From Litchfieldia alkalitelluris (GTDB lineage: Bacteria > Bacillota > Bacilli > Bacillales > Bacillaceae_L), in the NCBI RefSeq assembly GCF_002019645.1, contig NZ_KV917374.1:4228696-4292695 (forward strand): DNA of 64,000 nucleotides, written 5' to 3'. Every line of letters starts with the position of its first letter. The first letter of the stretch is position 1. The notes under the pieces were generated by a model. The model was not told the DNA's origin. It was given only the letters and a program-made list of their open reading frames with translations, and did not search any database. Of the stretch, positions 18,471 through 28,071 are shown piece by piece. A program made the translations under genes and the position numbers.

Positions 18471-19541
18471 TTATTGTTCTTTAGGAACATTTTTATCACT
18501 AGTAGAGTAAGACTTTAACATCCATTTTATATCTGGTTGTATAAGAGGTGAAATCAACTGTACTATCGGTTTAAAGGTGCTTATCCAACATATACAAATA
18601 CTTAGTAGAAGTGACACAACTAATAACAATATAGGGTCATTTGTTATTTGTTCTGGTACATGTTCACGAAACACTCGAACTATATTAGTATGCACTAAAT
18701 AGATAAATAGAGTATAAATACCTAAATTATTGAAAATAAATAATTTTCTTTTTTGTGTAACTAAGAGAATAAGAGAGATACTTAATACAGTAGTTGATGC
18801 ATATTGCAATATTTGAACAACTGCTCCTTTATAAATTGACCACCCATAGTGAGCATACTCATCTCTCATAAATAGTAATTCTGTGGCCATTCCATTTTTG
18901 GTATAAAGTCCCACTAGAAATAGAAAAATGGTAACTATCCCTAATGCCCCCCATCGGATTGGAGATTTCCATGACGTAGCTTTTTGGACTATTAAAGGTA
19001 AAATATTTTTTTGATGTAAAAAATAACCGATTAGAAAGTATGGATAAAAGTTAATTAACTTACGCATTGAAAACCAGCTTGGGACATTGTCAATATAACT
19101 AATCCAAATTGCAAATCCTAATATGAATATCAACGGAAAACGCAATTTTAGAACATATGGTGTAATAATACTCCATACGATAATTCCTATTAAATACCAC
19201 ATCGTCCAATGGGGAGCAAAAATGGCTAAGATACGGCTATCTGGTGCAATTGTGATTAATTCGTTATGATTTATCCAGTTAGAAAGTAATCCATTTATTA
19301 CCTGCCATAAAATAAAAATAAAGGTGAGCTGGATAACTTTTTCAGGTTTATTTGGACGAAAAAAGTAACCACTTATGATAATGAATAAAGGCATATGAAA
19401 AGCATAGATCATATTATATATATAAAGGACACTTGTATGGGTTTCAAAGTGACGATAAATTTCGATTAAGTGGCCAAACACAACCAAAAAAATTAAGATC
19501 CCCTTTATATTGTCAAACCACGGATTACGTTCTGTTTTCAT
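18471..19541 (-). CDS. Acyltransferase-3 family membrane protein
   Basis: The 356-residue protein has about ten hydrophobic helices and the N-terminal signature of the acyltransferase-3 family: RNPWFDNIKGILIFLVVFGH with the conserved His, then YAFHMPLFIIISGYFF and PHWTMWYLIGIIVW. Family members O-acetylate sugars of polysaccharides, peptidoglycan or lipids at the membrane. No polysaccharide genes are nearby, so the target is unknown. It reads as a single gene, convergent with the reductase upstream of it. Confidence 0.85.
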   Translation of the reverse strand: MKTERNPWFDNIKGILIFLVVFGHLIEIYRHFETHTSVLYIYNMIYAFHMPLFIIISGYFFRPNKPEKVIQLTFIFILWQVINGLLSNWINHNELITIAPDSRILAIFAPHWTMWYLIGIIVWSIITPYVLKLRFPLIFILGFAIWISYIDNVPSWFSMRKLINFYPYFLIGYFLHQKNILPLIVQKATSWKSPIRWGALGIVTIFLFLVGLYTKNGMATELLFMRDEYAHYGWSIYKGAVVQILQYASTTVLSISLILLVTQKRKLFIFNNLGIYTLFIYLVHTNIVRVFREHVPEQITNDPILLLVVSLLLSICICWISTFKPIVQLISPLIQPDIKWMLKSYSTSDKNVPKEQ

Positions 19542-19905
19542 GTTCCCTCCTTATTAATTTTCCATTAAGCATTATACCAACAAAGGGTGTGTTAATCAAA
19601 CCTGTGGAAATCTAAAAAAATATATAAATTACTGAATTTATGATTTTAACTTAAAATTGATAATTTAACCAAGGGTAAATTTATCCACACTAAGAGTAAA
19701 AACAAAAAACATTCAATAAAATTTTTAGGTATAATATACACATTCAACTGCTGCCTTTACCTTTTAAGAAGCGGCTAACTCTCTTTTATTTTTTTATACT
19801 ATATAGTATAATTAGTTTGAGTTTTATAATTAGAATGATTAGTGTGGGGCCGTTTTGGTACTACCTTTTTTTATTTTTTTCTTATCCAACATTGGGGTGA
19901 AAGAT

Positions 19906-20538
19906 ATGACAGTTAAAGTAAAAACGAATACAAGAGATTGTATTTTAGAGTTATTAAAAAAAGAGGTTTCTTTGGCTGTAAATGACCTGACAAAATTTTT
20001 GAACATTACACATATGGCTGTCCGAAAGCATCTTGCTATACTTGAAAAAGAGGAACTTATTAAATCAGTAGAGACAAAACAACCCATGGGACGTCCTCTT
20101 CAACTATACTCATTAACAGAAAAAGGAGATCAACGTTTTCCTAAACATTACGAAGGAATTACACTCGAATTTCTTAATGATATTAAAGATATCCATGGCG
20201 ACGAGGCCATTCAACAACTTTTTACCAAACGAGAGAAACGGCTTACAGAAGAATATAAAAAAAGAGTGAACCAAAAATCATCATCTGAGAAGATGAATGA
20301 AATAACAAAGATACAAAACGAAAAAGGGTATATGGCAAGTGTTACTCAAATAGATGATGTAACATTTGAGCTTGTAGAATATAATTGCCCTATTTACGCA
20401 GTTGCTAGGGAATTTAAAATGGCTTGTCGATGTGAAACAGATATGTTTAAAAGTGTACTGGAAGCAGAGCAGGTTCGTAGAGTTTGTTGTAAAACTGATG
20501 GTGACAATCACTGTAAATTTATCTTTAAATATCAATAA
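19906..20538 (+). CDS. SufR-like iron-sulfur winged-helix regulator (COG2345)
   Basis: The 210-residue protein has an N-terminal winged helix (LAVNDLTKFLNITHMAVRKHL, then MGRPLQLYSLTEKGDQRFP) and a C-terminal sensor region with Cys at 161, 174, 176, 194, 195 and 203. The C161-x12-C174 spacing matches SufR, whose Cys ligate an Fe-S cluster. Regulators of this type control Fe-S assembly or redox genes. I chose the ATG at 19906, with GGGGTGA upstream, over an earlier ATG that encodes a hydrophobic leader unlike the family. No suf genes lie nearby, so its target is unknown. Confidence 0.82.
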   Translation: MTVKVKTNTRDCILELLKKEVSLAVNDLTKFLNITHMAVRKHLAILEKEELIKSVETKQPMGRPLQLYSLTEKGDQRFPKHYEGITLEFLNDIKDIHGDEAIQQLFTKREKRLTEEYKKRVNQKSSSEKMNEITKIQNEKGYMASVTQIDDVTFELVEYNCPIYAVAREFKMACRCETDMFKSVLEAEQVRRVCCKTDGDNHCKFIFKYQ

Positions 20539-20604
20539 CCTTACCGAGGTTAATATCTATGTATCATTCACCTCCAGTAGTTATAAATAGTTTATGAAAC
20601 AAAA

Positions 20605-20638
20605 CTAAAACCCTAGCATAAATCTGCTAGGGTTTTAG
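20605..20638. terminator. Bidirectional terminator between convergent genes
   Basis: CTAAAACCCTAGCA pairs with TGCTAGGGTTTTAG between the SufR-like gene and trhO. Confidence 0.85.
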
Positions 20639-20661
20639 TTTGTTTTACAAGTTGTCCTTTA

Positions 20662-21642
20662 TTATTTCAAAGAAGCATCAATTTGCATTTCTTTATCATT
20701 TTCCAATTGAGAAATTCGATGATTCCAATCCTCACTTGATAAATGATGCTCAACTACATACCTATTTCTTGGATGAATCCTACACTCATTGGTACATCCT
20801 CTTAAAAATTTGTGTTCATTCTCTTCTGTACATATTATTTTTTTATTACATTCAGGGTTTGCACAGTTAACATATCGTTCACACGGTTCACCTGTAAAGT
20901 GGTCTCTACCAACAATCACATGTTCGGTTTGATTCACTGGTACACTTATACGTTCATCAAATACATAGCATTGTCCATCCCAAAGCTTTCCTTGAATCTC
21001 TGGGTCTTTACCATAAGTGACAATTCCACCATGTAACTGCGAAACATCGTCAAATCCCTCTTTCACTAACCATCCAGAGAATTTCTCACATCTAATTCCA
21101 CCCGTACAATAAGTGAGTATTTTTTTACCTTCAATCATCTCTCGGTGTTGATTAATCCAATCAGGGAGTTCACGAAAGTTTTGTATATCGGGTCTTATTG
21201 CCCCGCGGAAATGACCAAGGTCGTATTCATAATCATTTCTTGCATCTATGACAATCGTATCTGAATCTTGCATAGCTTCATAGAATTCTGTGGGACTTAA
21301 ATATTTTCCAGTTGTTTGCAGTGGATTGATATCATCCTCTAATCTAAGAGTAACTAATTCTTCTCGAGAGCGAACATGCATCTTCTTAAATGCATGAACA
21401 TCTGCTTCATCCACTTTAAAAACCATTTCAGAGAAACGAGGATCTTCCTTCATCTTCTTTATATATTGATCAGTTTGTTCAATCGTACCAGATACTGTTC
21501 CGTTAATTCCTTCTGGTGCGATAAGAATTCGTCCTTTAAGATCTAGTGACTGGCAAAAAGATAAGTGTTGGGCCGCAAAATCATCTGGATCTGCAATTGG
21601 GACATACATATAATAAAGTAATACTCTGTATGAACTTTTCAT
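20662..21642 (-). CDS. trhO: tRNA uridine(34) hydroxylase TrhO (rhodanese-like)
   Basis: The protein of 326 residues has an N-terminal ferredoxin-like domain ([35 protein letters not shown]), a central rhodanese domain with the active loop CTGGIRCEK (Cys about 179) and a C-terminal Cys-rich region ([25 protein letters not shown]). This is the architecture of TrhO (B. subtilis YbfQ), which makes 5-hydroxyuridine at tRNA position 34. AGAGAGG lies 8 nt before the second of two nearby ATGs, which I chose. Confidence 0.93.
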   Translation of the reverse strand: MKSSYRVLLYYMYVPIADPDDFAAQHLSFCQSLDLKGRILIAPEGINGTVSGTIEQTDQYIKKMKEDPRFSEMVFKVDEADVHAFKKMHVRSREELVTLRLEDDINPLQTTGKYLSPTEFYEAMQDSDTIVIDARNDYEYDLGHFRGAIRPDIQNFRELPDWINQHREMIEGKKILTYCTGGIRCEKFSGWLVKEGFDDVSQLHGGIVTYGKDPEIQGKLWDGQCYVFDERISVPVNQTEHVIVGRDHFTGEPCERYVNCANPECNKKIICTEENEHKFLRGCTNECRIHPRNRYVVEHHLSSEDWNHRISQLENDKEMQIDASLK

Positions 21643-21900
21643 TTTCATAACCTCTCTTCAAATTTTTTTTATTTTATATGACTTATATCTTATAGAACAT
21701 CTCTGCTTAGAAAAATACACAATAAAGAAACCCTTATACCTCGGAAAGGCAAAGAGCTTTTTCATGATAAGATAACTTAAATGTTGTTATAACAACTAAT
21801 TATATCATTTAAAGGATATAAATTAAAGAGTCTTTTTTATACCATAAAGTGTAAAATGTTTTTTTATCAATCTGTCTGAAAGGGCTTTGTCTAGTTCACT

Positions 21901-22146
21901 CTACTCGAATTTAGCTAATTCAGATTTAATTTCTTCCCTAATTAAATCCAAGCATTCAGACGTTGTTTTGGCAAATATTCTTTTGCCATTTACAATAGCA
22001 TACGGTCTCCTTGCACACATACCACAGAACGATAAGCAACTATTTTCTAACACAGATACTTCTGGGAACTCATTTTCTAATATTCTTTCTACGTCAACTT
22101 CGGTAATTAAGCTACCATCGCAAATTTCAACAACTACAATGCCCAT
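21901..22146 (-). CDS. DUF1450 (YuzB-like) small Cys protein
   Basis: The 81-residue protein has the DUF1450 pattern: VVVEICDGSL, then SVLENSCLSFCGMCARRPYA and VNGKRIFAKT. The four Cys (one early, then CLSFCGMC) and the thioredoxin-like [2Fe-2S] layout suggest an Fe-S or thiol-active small protein, but the family is uncharacterised. It sits 39 nt downstream of the pirin gene on the same strand and could share its transcript. Confidence 0.8.
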   Translation of the reverse strand: MGIVVVEICDGSLITEVDVERILENEFPEVSVLENSCLSFCGMCARRPYAIVNGKRIFAKTTSECLDLIREEIKSELAKFE

Positions 22147-22185
22147 CGATTTGCCCTTTCTATTTTAATCATCTATAAGACACCT

Positions 22186-23061
22186 TTATCTTGCAGCCGG
22201 GCCGAATTTTTCTGCGTGAAAATCACGGTATGCTTCTTGGATTTCTTCCATTGTATTCATTACGAAGGGGCCATATGGAACAATGTCTTCTTTTATAGGT
22301 GTTCCTGAATAAATCAAAAGCTTAGAGCGTCTGCTATTCGATTTAATTTTAAATTCACTTTTGTGTTGTTCATTTCCGTTGTCTCTAAAGTTTAAAGTAG
22401 CTACCCCATGCTTTTTTAAGTTTATTTGGTTTTCACCAAAATCCATATCACCCGAAAGAACGTATAGGAACGCGTTATGAGTTTCTGGAAGTTTATGAAT
22501 ATAGGTAGTTCCCTCTGTTAATGAAATTTCCGAAAGAGTAATTGGTACAAGTGAATTCATTGGACCTTTTACACCAGCTATATCTCCAGAAAATACTTTA
22601 ACTACCCCGCCTTCAAATTGAACAACAGGTGCATCTTCTGAATACACAGTTTGATAAGATGTTTCAGTTCTCCTTAAATCCTTGGGTAAGTTTAACCATA
22701 GTTGAAGGGTGTGTGCAATGTCATCATCAACACCTTCTTCAGCATGTCTAGCTGCCCAACCCGCATTCATATATTGAACATCACCTGGTTCAAGGATGTC
22801 ACGGCCACCTGCATTGTCAATATGTTCAAGACGTCCATCCACAACATAAGTGACCGTTTGAAACCCTCGATGGGGATGATCTGAAAAAGTTCCACGTTTA
22901 AACCAATCTTCTGCCATTAAAATAAACGGATCAAAGTCATGCCATCTATTAACTGGTAAAACCCAGCCTTTCTGAATCGATGGAAAACCAACTTCCTCAT
23001 ATTTTACATACCAATGATCCTTTACACTTCGTTTAAAAATCTCTGTTTCTTGAGTAGACAT
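22186..23061 (-). CDS. Pirin-family protein
   Basis: The 291-residue protein is a bicupin of the pirin family. The N-terminal cupin has the metal-ligand motif FSDHPHRGFQTVTYV and, about 40 residues on, GDVQYMNAGWAARHAEEG, giving the three His and the Glu that bind iron. The C-terminal cupin contains AFLYVLSGDMDFG. Some bacterial pirins oxidise flavonols such as quercetin; others act in regulation, so the role is open. Confidence 0.9.
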   Translation of the reverse strand: MSTQETEIFKRSVKDHWYVKYEEVGFPSIQKGWVLPVNRWHDFDPFILMAEDWFKRGTFSDHPHRGFQTVTYVVDGRLEHIDNAGGRDILEPGDVQYMNAGWAARHAEEGVDDDIAHTLQLWLNLPKDLRRTETSYQTVYSEDAPVVQFEGGVVKVFSGDIAGVKGPMNSLVPITLSEISLTEGTTYIHKLPETHNAFLYVLSGDMDFGENQINLKKHGVATLNFRDNGNEQHKSEFKIKSNSRRSKLLIYSGTPIKEDIVPYGPFVMNTMEEIQEAYRDFHAEKFGPAAR

Positions 23062-23486
23062 GTATATGCTCCTTCCAACTTCGTTATAGTAACTGTTGAT
23101 AAAAATTTCTATAGGTTTATTTTAGTTTACGACAAAACTTTTTACACCAATAAGTATATAAAGTGTATTATTATTACACCACAGTTAACACCTTGAATCA
23201 ATTTATATGCATTATTATAACCAATAGTATGTTCCTATTTTAGGAATCAGTTTACTTAAAAGATATTTAACCCAATCAAAAGAGGCAGATTTCTTATCTA
23301 ACGATAAAAAATACTGCCTATAACTTTTAAATAAGTCCATTATAAAATTTTAACAACTGTTCCTATTGCTAGCCCCACCTATGTTTTTCTGCTCTCTCTC
23401 TTTTAAGAAAGATAAGAATCATTGTAAATAAAATTTATCAATACGGACTATTATAGAAACATTAGCCTATTTTACTACTAAAGATA
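23062..23486. other. AT-rich intergenic DNA
   Basis: No convincing coding or structural element is seen. One weak inverted pair, AGGCAG near 23283 and CTGCCT near 23315, has a long spacer and no T-run. Confidence 0.5.
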
Positions 23487-23972
23487 TTATGGTAGGTATT
23501 TGATTTTATCTTGAATAGATTTCCTCTGTTTAGGTTCATTTATTTCTTCTGGATATCCTACACCAAATACACCAATAACATCATAACCTTCAGGAACACC
23601 TAGAATCTCACGGTTTTTCGCAGAATTTCCCATTGATGACCAAAATGTTCCTACACCTTCTGCCCAAGCGGCTAAATTGAAATTTTGTACAAAGCAAGCA
23701 GTAGCAAGTGCATTTTCAACCGTTTCGACTTCTGTAGAACCATGTTTGGATAACACTGTTAAAACAATAGGTGCACCGAAAAAATTAGTTTTGTGGTTTA
23801 ACTTTTCTCTTGTCTCCTCACCGACAAAATAGACTTCCCACGGTTCTGTCATTCGATGGTTTGGAGCCATTGCACCAGCATTAAGCCATTTAATCATTTG
23901 CTCCATATTGACGGGCTCTGATTTAAAACTTTTTATATTTCGACGAGTTAAAATTACTTCTAAAGTTTTCAA
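23487..23972 (-). CDS. Nitroreductase-family protein
   Basis: The 161-residue protein begins with a TTG (23972) that has GGGGGA 6 nt upstream. It has the nitroreductase fold signatures: an N-terminal TRRNIKSFKSEPV with the FMN-binding Arg pair, NAGAMAPNHRMTEPWEVYFV, and GTFWSSMGNSAKNREILGVPEGYDVIGVFGVGYP. It is predicted to be an FMN-dependent NAD(P)H oxidoreductase of the short YdjA-like group. The frame extends 23 codons upstream but that segment is not family-like. Confidence 0.88.
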   Translation of the reverse strand: MKTLEVILTRRNIKSFKSEPVNMEQMIKWLNAGAMAPNHRMTEPWEVYFVGEETREKLNHKTNFFGAPIVLTVLSKHGSTEVETVENALATACFVQNFNLAAWAEGVGTFWSSMGNSAKNREILGVPEGYDVIGVFGVGYPEEINEPKQRKSIQDKIKYLP

Positions 23973-24072
23973 GAAACTTCCCCCTTTGGTTTTGTACTTT
24001 ATATGATTTCTATCGAAAACATAGTACTTGATCGCAACCACTGATTAGTAAAAATTAGTCTTTAACACCCCA

Positions 24073-24459
24073 CTAATTCTGAGATGCTTCCTCTTCCTTG
24101 TTAATCTCTCTAGATTCATCATGATTTTTTTTCAAATCTACCGCATTTTTATTATTAGAGATTTCCATAGCTTCACTTTCATGTATTTCAAATAATTGAC
24201 TGAATTCATTGATAACCATGTCAATTGCCTTTAACTCACCAACTAGAATTTGATGTATTGTTTGAAATTCTGGTGCATCCAACTGTTGCTTAAGGGTTGC
24301 TCGTTTAAGATTCATCATTTCTAAAAAAGCTATCGCTCTTCCACGCCGGAAGGTCTTAGCGCCGCCTCCACGTTGTTGTGAATGATGTTCTTTTCTTTTG
24401 TGGCGTTCACCACGGTGCCGTCCTTCTAGAGACACTCCTTTTGCCCCTTCAATCTCCAT
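24073..24459 (-). CDS. Conserved-looking hypothetical protein, basic N-terminus
   Basis: The 128-residue protein has a His/Arg/Gly-rich basic start (HRGERHKRKEHHSQQRGGG), then FRRGRAIAFLEMMNLKRATL and a helical segment IHQILVGELKAIDMVINEFSQ, with an acidic Lys/Glu/Asn tail. The pattern suggests a nucleic-acid or polyanion-binding soluble protein, but I do not recognise it. A GGAGG-type site lies before the ATG. It is followed upstream by repeat array 2. Confidence 0.6.
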   Translation of the reverse strand: MEIEGAKGVSLEGRHRGERHKRKEHHSQQRGGGAKTFRRGRAIAFLEMMNLKRATLKQQLDAPEFQTIHQILVGELKAIDMVINEFSQLFEIHESEAMEISNNKNAVDLKKNHDESREINKEEEASQN

Positions 24460-24543
24460 ATAAATACCTCCTTTGTGTATACCACTGTATACAGTTCAAT
24501 TAACTACAATGTATACATTAGTATACAAAAAGTCAATATTTTC

Positions 24544-24850
24544 TTCATGTCTACCCTGAAAATACCTAATGATGTAGAGTTCCATGAGCTGCAATCCACT
24601 TGCTTTCCGCGGGGTGGTCCGTGAGCCTCCTCGTCGCCAGGGGCGGGCTCCTGCGGGAACTCACGAGACCACTGGATCCCGCAGGAGTCAAGTGGCTCTC
24701 CGCTCATTCCACACTGAGTAAGTACCTATTTTCATTCTCCATGGTGCGAATAAAATTAGCATGGAAGTCTACCTGAATATATTTAGTTAGCGGAGTACCA
24801 AGCGCTACGATCCACTCATGGCGAGTACACTACTTTCATTCTCCATGGCC
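24544..24850. repeat. Modular repeat array 2 (one A cassette plus a truncated one)
   Basis: A complete A cassette (24574-24720; GAGTTCCATGAGCTGC, CTTTCCGCGGGG, ACTGGATCCCGCAGG, CATTCCACACTGAG) is framed by the same linker as in array 1. A second cassette (about 24775-24850) keeps only its 5' end (GTACCAAGCGCTACGATCCACT) before jumping to linker sequence, so most of it has been deleted. Confidence 0.88.
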
Positions 24851-24854
24851 AGTA

Positions 24855-25631
24855 CTACTTGACAGCTTTCCAAATAGTCCATCTATCTTTTTCAACTATT
24901 TTATGATTATTTATTAAGGATTGGTCTAGATAACCTAATAATTGCCCCAATTCTTCATCATCTAACTCGTGTAAAATGCTTCGGCCAGTTCTTTCACTTA
25001 AATCTTTTAGTAATTGCTCTTTATTCTCATAAACTTTTCTTGTTTCCCATAACTTAATTTCTTCGATGTTCTTAAATCCAACTTCCTTCAAAGTTTCGAT
25101 TACAAACGGGCTAGTATGTCTTCAATTAGTCTCTTTTTCAATTAATTTCGGAAATAGTTCAAAGAAATATCCTCTAATATGACTAACATCTCCTCTTAAT
25201 AAGCAATCCTCAGGTGTTCGATCTTGAATAATAAAAATCCCATTATCATTTAACACTCTGTGAGCTTCTTTAAAACATGATTGTAAATCCTGAATATGAT
25301 GAATTAACGCTCTTTCAAGCACCAATCCATAACTGTTACTATCTAAACCTGTTTCAAAAGCACTTCCATGCTTAAGATTTATATTATTGTATTTTCTGCA
25401 GTTTTCTCTCGCACCTTCAAGAATGGCTTCCGAAAAATCTATCCCAGTAACCTCATTCACACCCATATCAGAGAGAGCTTTAGAATAAATACCACCGCCA
25501 CAGCCAATATCAATAGCCTTACTAATTTTATCAATAGCTACAAGGTTAGTTAATGTCTCAACCCATGACTGATCAGCCTTGCGAGTAGTATAAGTAATTT
25601 GATTTTTCTTGCTATGAAAATCAATACCCAT
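24855..25631 (-). pseudogene. SAM-dependent methyltransferase with in-frame TGA
   Basis: The frame begins MGIDFHSKKNQITYTTRKAD after GAGGGA and carries the class I methyltransferase motifs AIDIGCGGGIYSKALSD (motif I), VTGIDFSEAIL (motif II) and NGIFIIQDRTPEDC. A TGA at 25122-25124 interrupts it, and the same frame continues to 24855 through KEVGFKNIEEIKLWETRKVY, the usual C-terminal part. With one residue in place of the TGA the protein would be about 258 residues. The catalytic fold precedes the stop, so a truncated product could be made, but the C-terminal region is lost. Confidence 0.8.
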
Positions 25632-25852
25632 TTTGTCGTCCCTCATTTCAATTATTCTAAAGAAAATCTCTTCCAAATTTTCTCATCTTCATTTTAATCT
25701 ACTTTTAGACATAACCTACATTACTGTTACATTATGAAAGTCGATAACTTTTTCTTATATTCATAACCAATTAAAGTTAAAGGTAATAGTGAAAATGAAA
25801 ATGAAAAAGGTAGTTAAGCATGTCCATTTTTTAGATTTTTAGTTTTATAGAA

Positions 25853-25886
25853 AAATAAAAAAACCCAACGTTGTTTAGGGTTTTTA
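25853..25886 (-). terminator. Hairpin with T-run
   Basis: AAACCCTAAACAACGTTGGGTTT on the reverse strand (stem AAACCC/GGGTTT) is followed by a T-run and lies downstream of the DUF2642 remnant. Confidence 0.6.
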
Positions 25887-25897
25887 AGTATATTAGT

Positions 25898-26110
25898 TCA
25901 CGATTCGGGCATAACCCAAATAATTTCACATGTCCGAACAAAGAATGTAGAATCATGTTCTTGTACTACAACATGATCTGGCTTTGCGTCGGCTGCTATT
26001 CCGTTGACTGGCCCACGTGATGTATCAATAACCACTCTTTTTCCAATAAAGACGCAATTTCGAACCTAGGATATCTAATGTAAAAAATTCTGTAATAGCT
26101 CAGGACTATA
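25898..26110 (-). pseudogene. DUF2642 (YuzF-like) gene remnant
   Basis: From 26062 to a stop at 25898 the reverse strand encodes NCVFIGKRVVIDTSRGPVNG, then AADAKPDHVVVQEHDSTFFV and CEIIWVMP, the pattern of Bacillus DUF2642 proteins. A TAG lies just upstream of this frame (near 26066), and the preceding family-like piece would need a different frame. There is no start codon or ribosome site for the open part. It is a decayed gene. Confidence 0.6.
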
Positions 26111-26145
26111 GAAATTCGAAAGATTAGGCCCCAACATCAAAATGA

Positions 26146-26180
26146 ATAAAGAAAGCTAGGCTACTCCTAGCTTTCTTTTT
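26146..26180 (-). terminator. Terminator of the YciI-like gene
   Basis: GAAAGCTAGG pairs with CCTAGCTTTC across 5 nt, with A/T runs on both sides. Confidence 0.8.
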
Positions 26181-26208
26181 CCTAGTTCTTCTTCTCTTCA
26201 ATAAATTA

Positions 26209-26514
26209 TCATTTATATAATTTCATAAAAGTAGGTGCCACTTTACACATTTGAACCTCTATCTTTTCCCATACATTTCCGATTACGTAAGGTTCTATCT
26301 TCAGCCAATCATCTAGCTCTTCTCTTGAAGGAAAGTCTACAACCATCACCGACCCTATCATTTTCTCTTCGTCATCAAGTATTGCTGCTCCATATAAATG
26401 ATGACCTGCCTTAAACATTTTTTCAACTAAGTTTAAATGTTCTTCCCTTACCCTTAATCTTCTATCCATGGCTTTTTCATCAGTTCCATCATATGCAGTA
26501 ATTATGTATTGCAT
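26209..26514 (-). CDS. YciI-family protein
   Basis: The 101-residue protein has the YciI ferredoxin-like pattern: MQYIITAYDGTDEKAMDRRL, R.EHL, GHHLYGAAILDDEEKMIGSVMVVDFPSREELDDWLKIEPY. YciI proteins are small dimeric alpha/beta barrels of uncertain enzymatic role. The conserved His and Asp residues of the family (EHL and DD) are present. It is followed by a clear terminator. Confidence 0.87.
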   Translation of the reverse strand: MQYIITAYDGTDEKAMDRRLRVREEHLNLVEKMFKAGHHLYGAAILDDEEKMIGSVMVVDFPSREELDDWLKIEPYVIGNVWEKIEVQMCKVAPTFMKLYK

Positions 26515-26578
26515 TGTTTATCCCCTTTACAATATATTTTTTCATTCAATTGTATCTGTTTTATAATTAACTCACTTA

Positions 26579-26920
26579 CTATCGTTCTTGAGGTAGTATA
26601 TTTTTCCTTGTGATTAACTCAAAGCTTCTCAAAAAGAACCACAGGAACCCTGCGTAAAAACCAAGCCATGGATGCTTAAAAGAGGCCGGTTTATTTCGTT
26701 CAAAATAAAAATGGCCAATCCATGAAAAAACATAATGAAGTAATGCAAACGAAATGGTGATAACCACATTAAAAAACAAAAATATCCATGCTAAAAATGC
26801 AAACAAAAAAGCAAAATAGTGGAGTAATTGATTCCACTTATTACTGTGTGCACTTTGGTATTTTATTAAATCATTTCTTATTCGTTCTAACAAAATAACC
26901 TTCTCCTTTCCTAGCATCAA
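26579..26920 (-). CDS. DUF962 / Mpo1-like membrane protein
   Basis: The 113-residue protein has the histidine pattern of the DUF962/Mpo1 family: YQSAHSNKWNQLLHY, then SWIGHFYFERNKPASFKHPWL, with three hydrophobic segments. Yeast Mpo1 of this family is a fatty-acid alpha-dioxygenase; its His ligands correspond to the H-x5-H and GH residues seen here. The bacterial role is unknown. It is short but complete. Confidence 0.75.
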   Translation of the reverse strand: MMLGKEKVILLERIRNDLIKYQSAHSNKWNQLLHYFAFLFAFLAWIFLFFNVVITISFALLHYVFSWIGHFYFERNKPASFKHPWLGFYAGFLWFFLRSFELITRKNILPQER

Positions 26921-26968
26921 ACTAATTTTAATATTCTACTAAAAATGTACTATTCCCTCTTTCTGTGA

Positions 26969-28071
26969 TTAAGTAATATAAACTAACCCCATGCTTGATA
27001 AAATCGTTAATGCGACTGAAGCAAAAATCAATAAAAATAAAATCGCACTAATATACATTCCATTAACCGCTCTTTTCTTTGCAGTAAAATAGAAGTCACT
27101 TTGTTTGTATTTTTTCATAATCGCATTTGAAGCAAAAACCTTATCCCATACAACTGATAGCCATGAGTACATCATAATTAAAAAAACAAGAAAGATGACT
27201 ACTTTTATCCAAAGTGGTGGGATACTGACAATTGCCGCAGTTGTCACATTAATTAAGACGAAATATCCACTTATATAGGATGAATTTCTGATAAAAACTT
27301 TGAGAAATAATTCAATTAAACCTTTAATTGGTGTACGGACTTTAAAAATCCGCTTAGACCTACGAAAGAAAATAGGCTTTTTCCTCTTAGATACAGTTGT
27401 TTTTTCAAGTTCAGGTGCCGCCATAAAGATAAACTGAATCATGGTTGTTTTTCGTTCCTGTTCGTGTAAAATCTCATTGTCTGTCGAACTTGTCTTTCGT
27501 AGTATTCGAAGACTGAGAAAAATTGCAATCACGAAGATTCCCCAACTACATAAATAGATAGGGAGCAAAATCTCTTTTTCAAATATAAAATAAATCAATT
27601 GATTAAACCAACTAAAAGTAACGAATAGTAGACTGCCAATAGCTAACTTTTTAATCTTAGATTCTATATTTCTTAAATGATGCTTTACCAACATTAAGCA
27701 GGTCTTTAATGATATAAAGTAAATGAACATGCCAACTAGTTGATTCCAGCTAACCTGAAAGTAGTGAAGTAAGAATGGAAGCATGATAAAAATTGCTAAT
27801 ATAACAGTTAACAACTGATACACAACTGAATAAACATAGCCCCACTTTTTCAATTTCCATATCATATCCAGCTTCTTAACCAAAAAAACTTTATCAGCTT
27901 CCTCAAGATATGTTCGTATATTGCCAGACCATGAAATGATATAGAGCATAAAAAACAAAAGAAAAAAAGGAAACCCTTCATAATGGTCCAATCAGCAACC
28001 GATTTAACAATTTCGTATTGAAACTTCCAACCCTTAAATAGTCGATTCAAAAACAGTTTTCTACTACTCAT
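26969..28071 (-). pseudogene. EcsB/YthQ-like ABC permease, frameshifted near the N-terminus
   Basis: The N-terminal piece begins MSSRKLFLNRLFKGWKFQYE and reads to ADWTIMKG; the rest of the family sequence continues in another frame from about 27990 (SWSGNIRTYLEEADKVFLVK and about 320 further residues with some eight membrane helices). The break is in a T-rich homopolymer tract near 27965-27990. Total length is not a multiple of three. EcsB-type permeases pair with an EcsA-type ATPase, whose gene overlaps it here by 8 nt and is also frameshifted. Confidence 0.75.
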
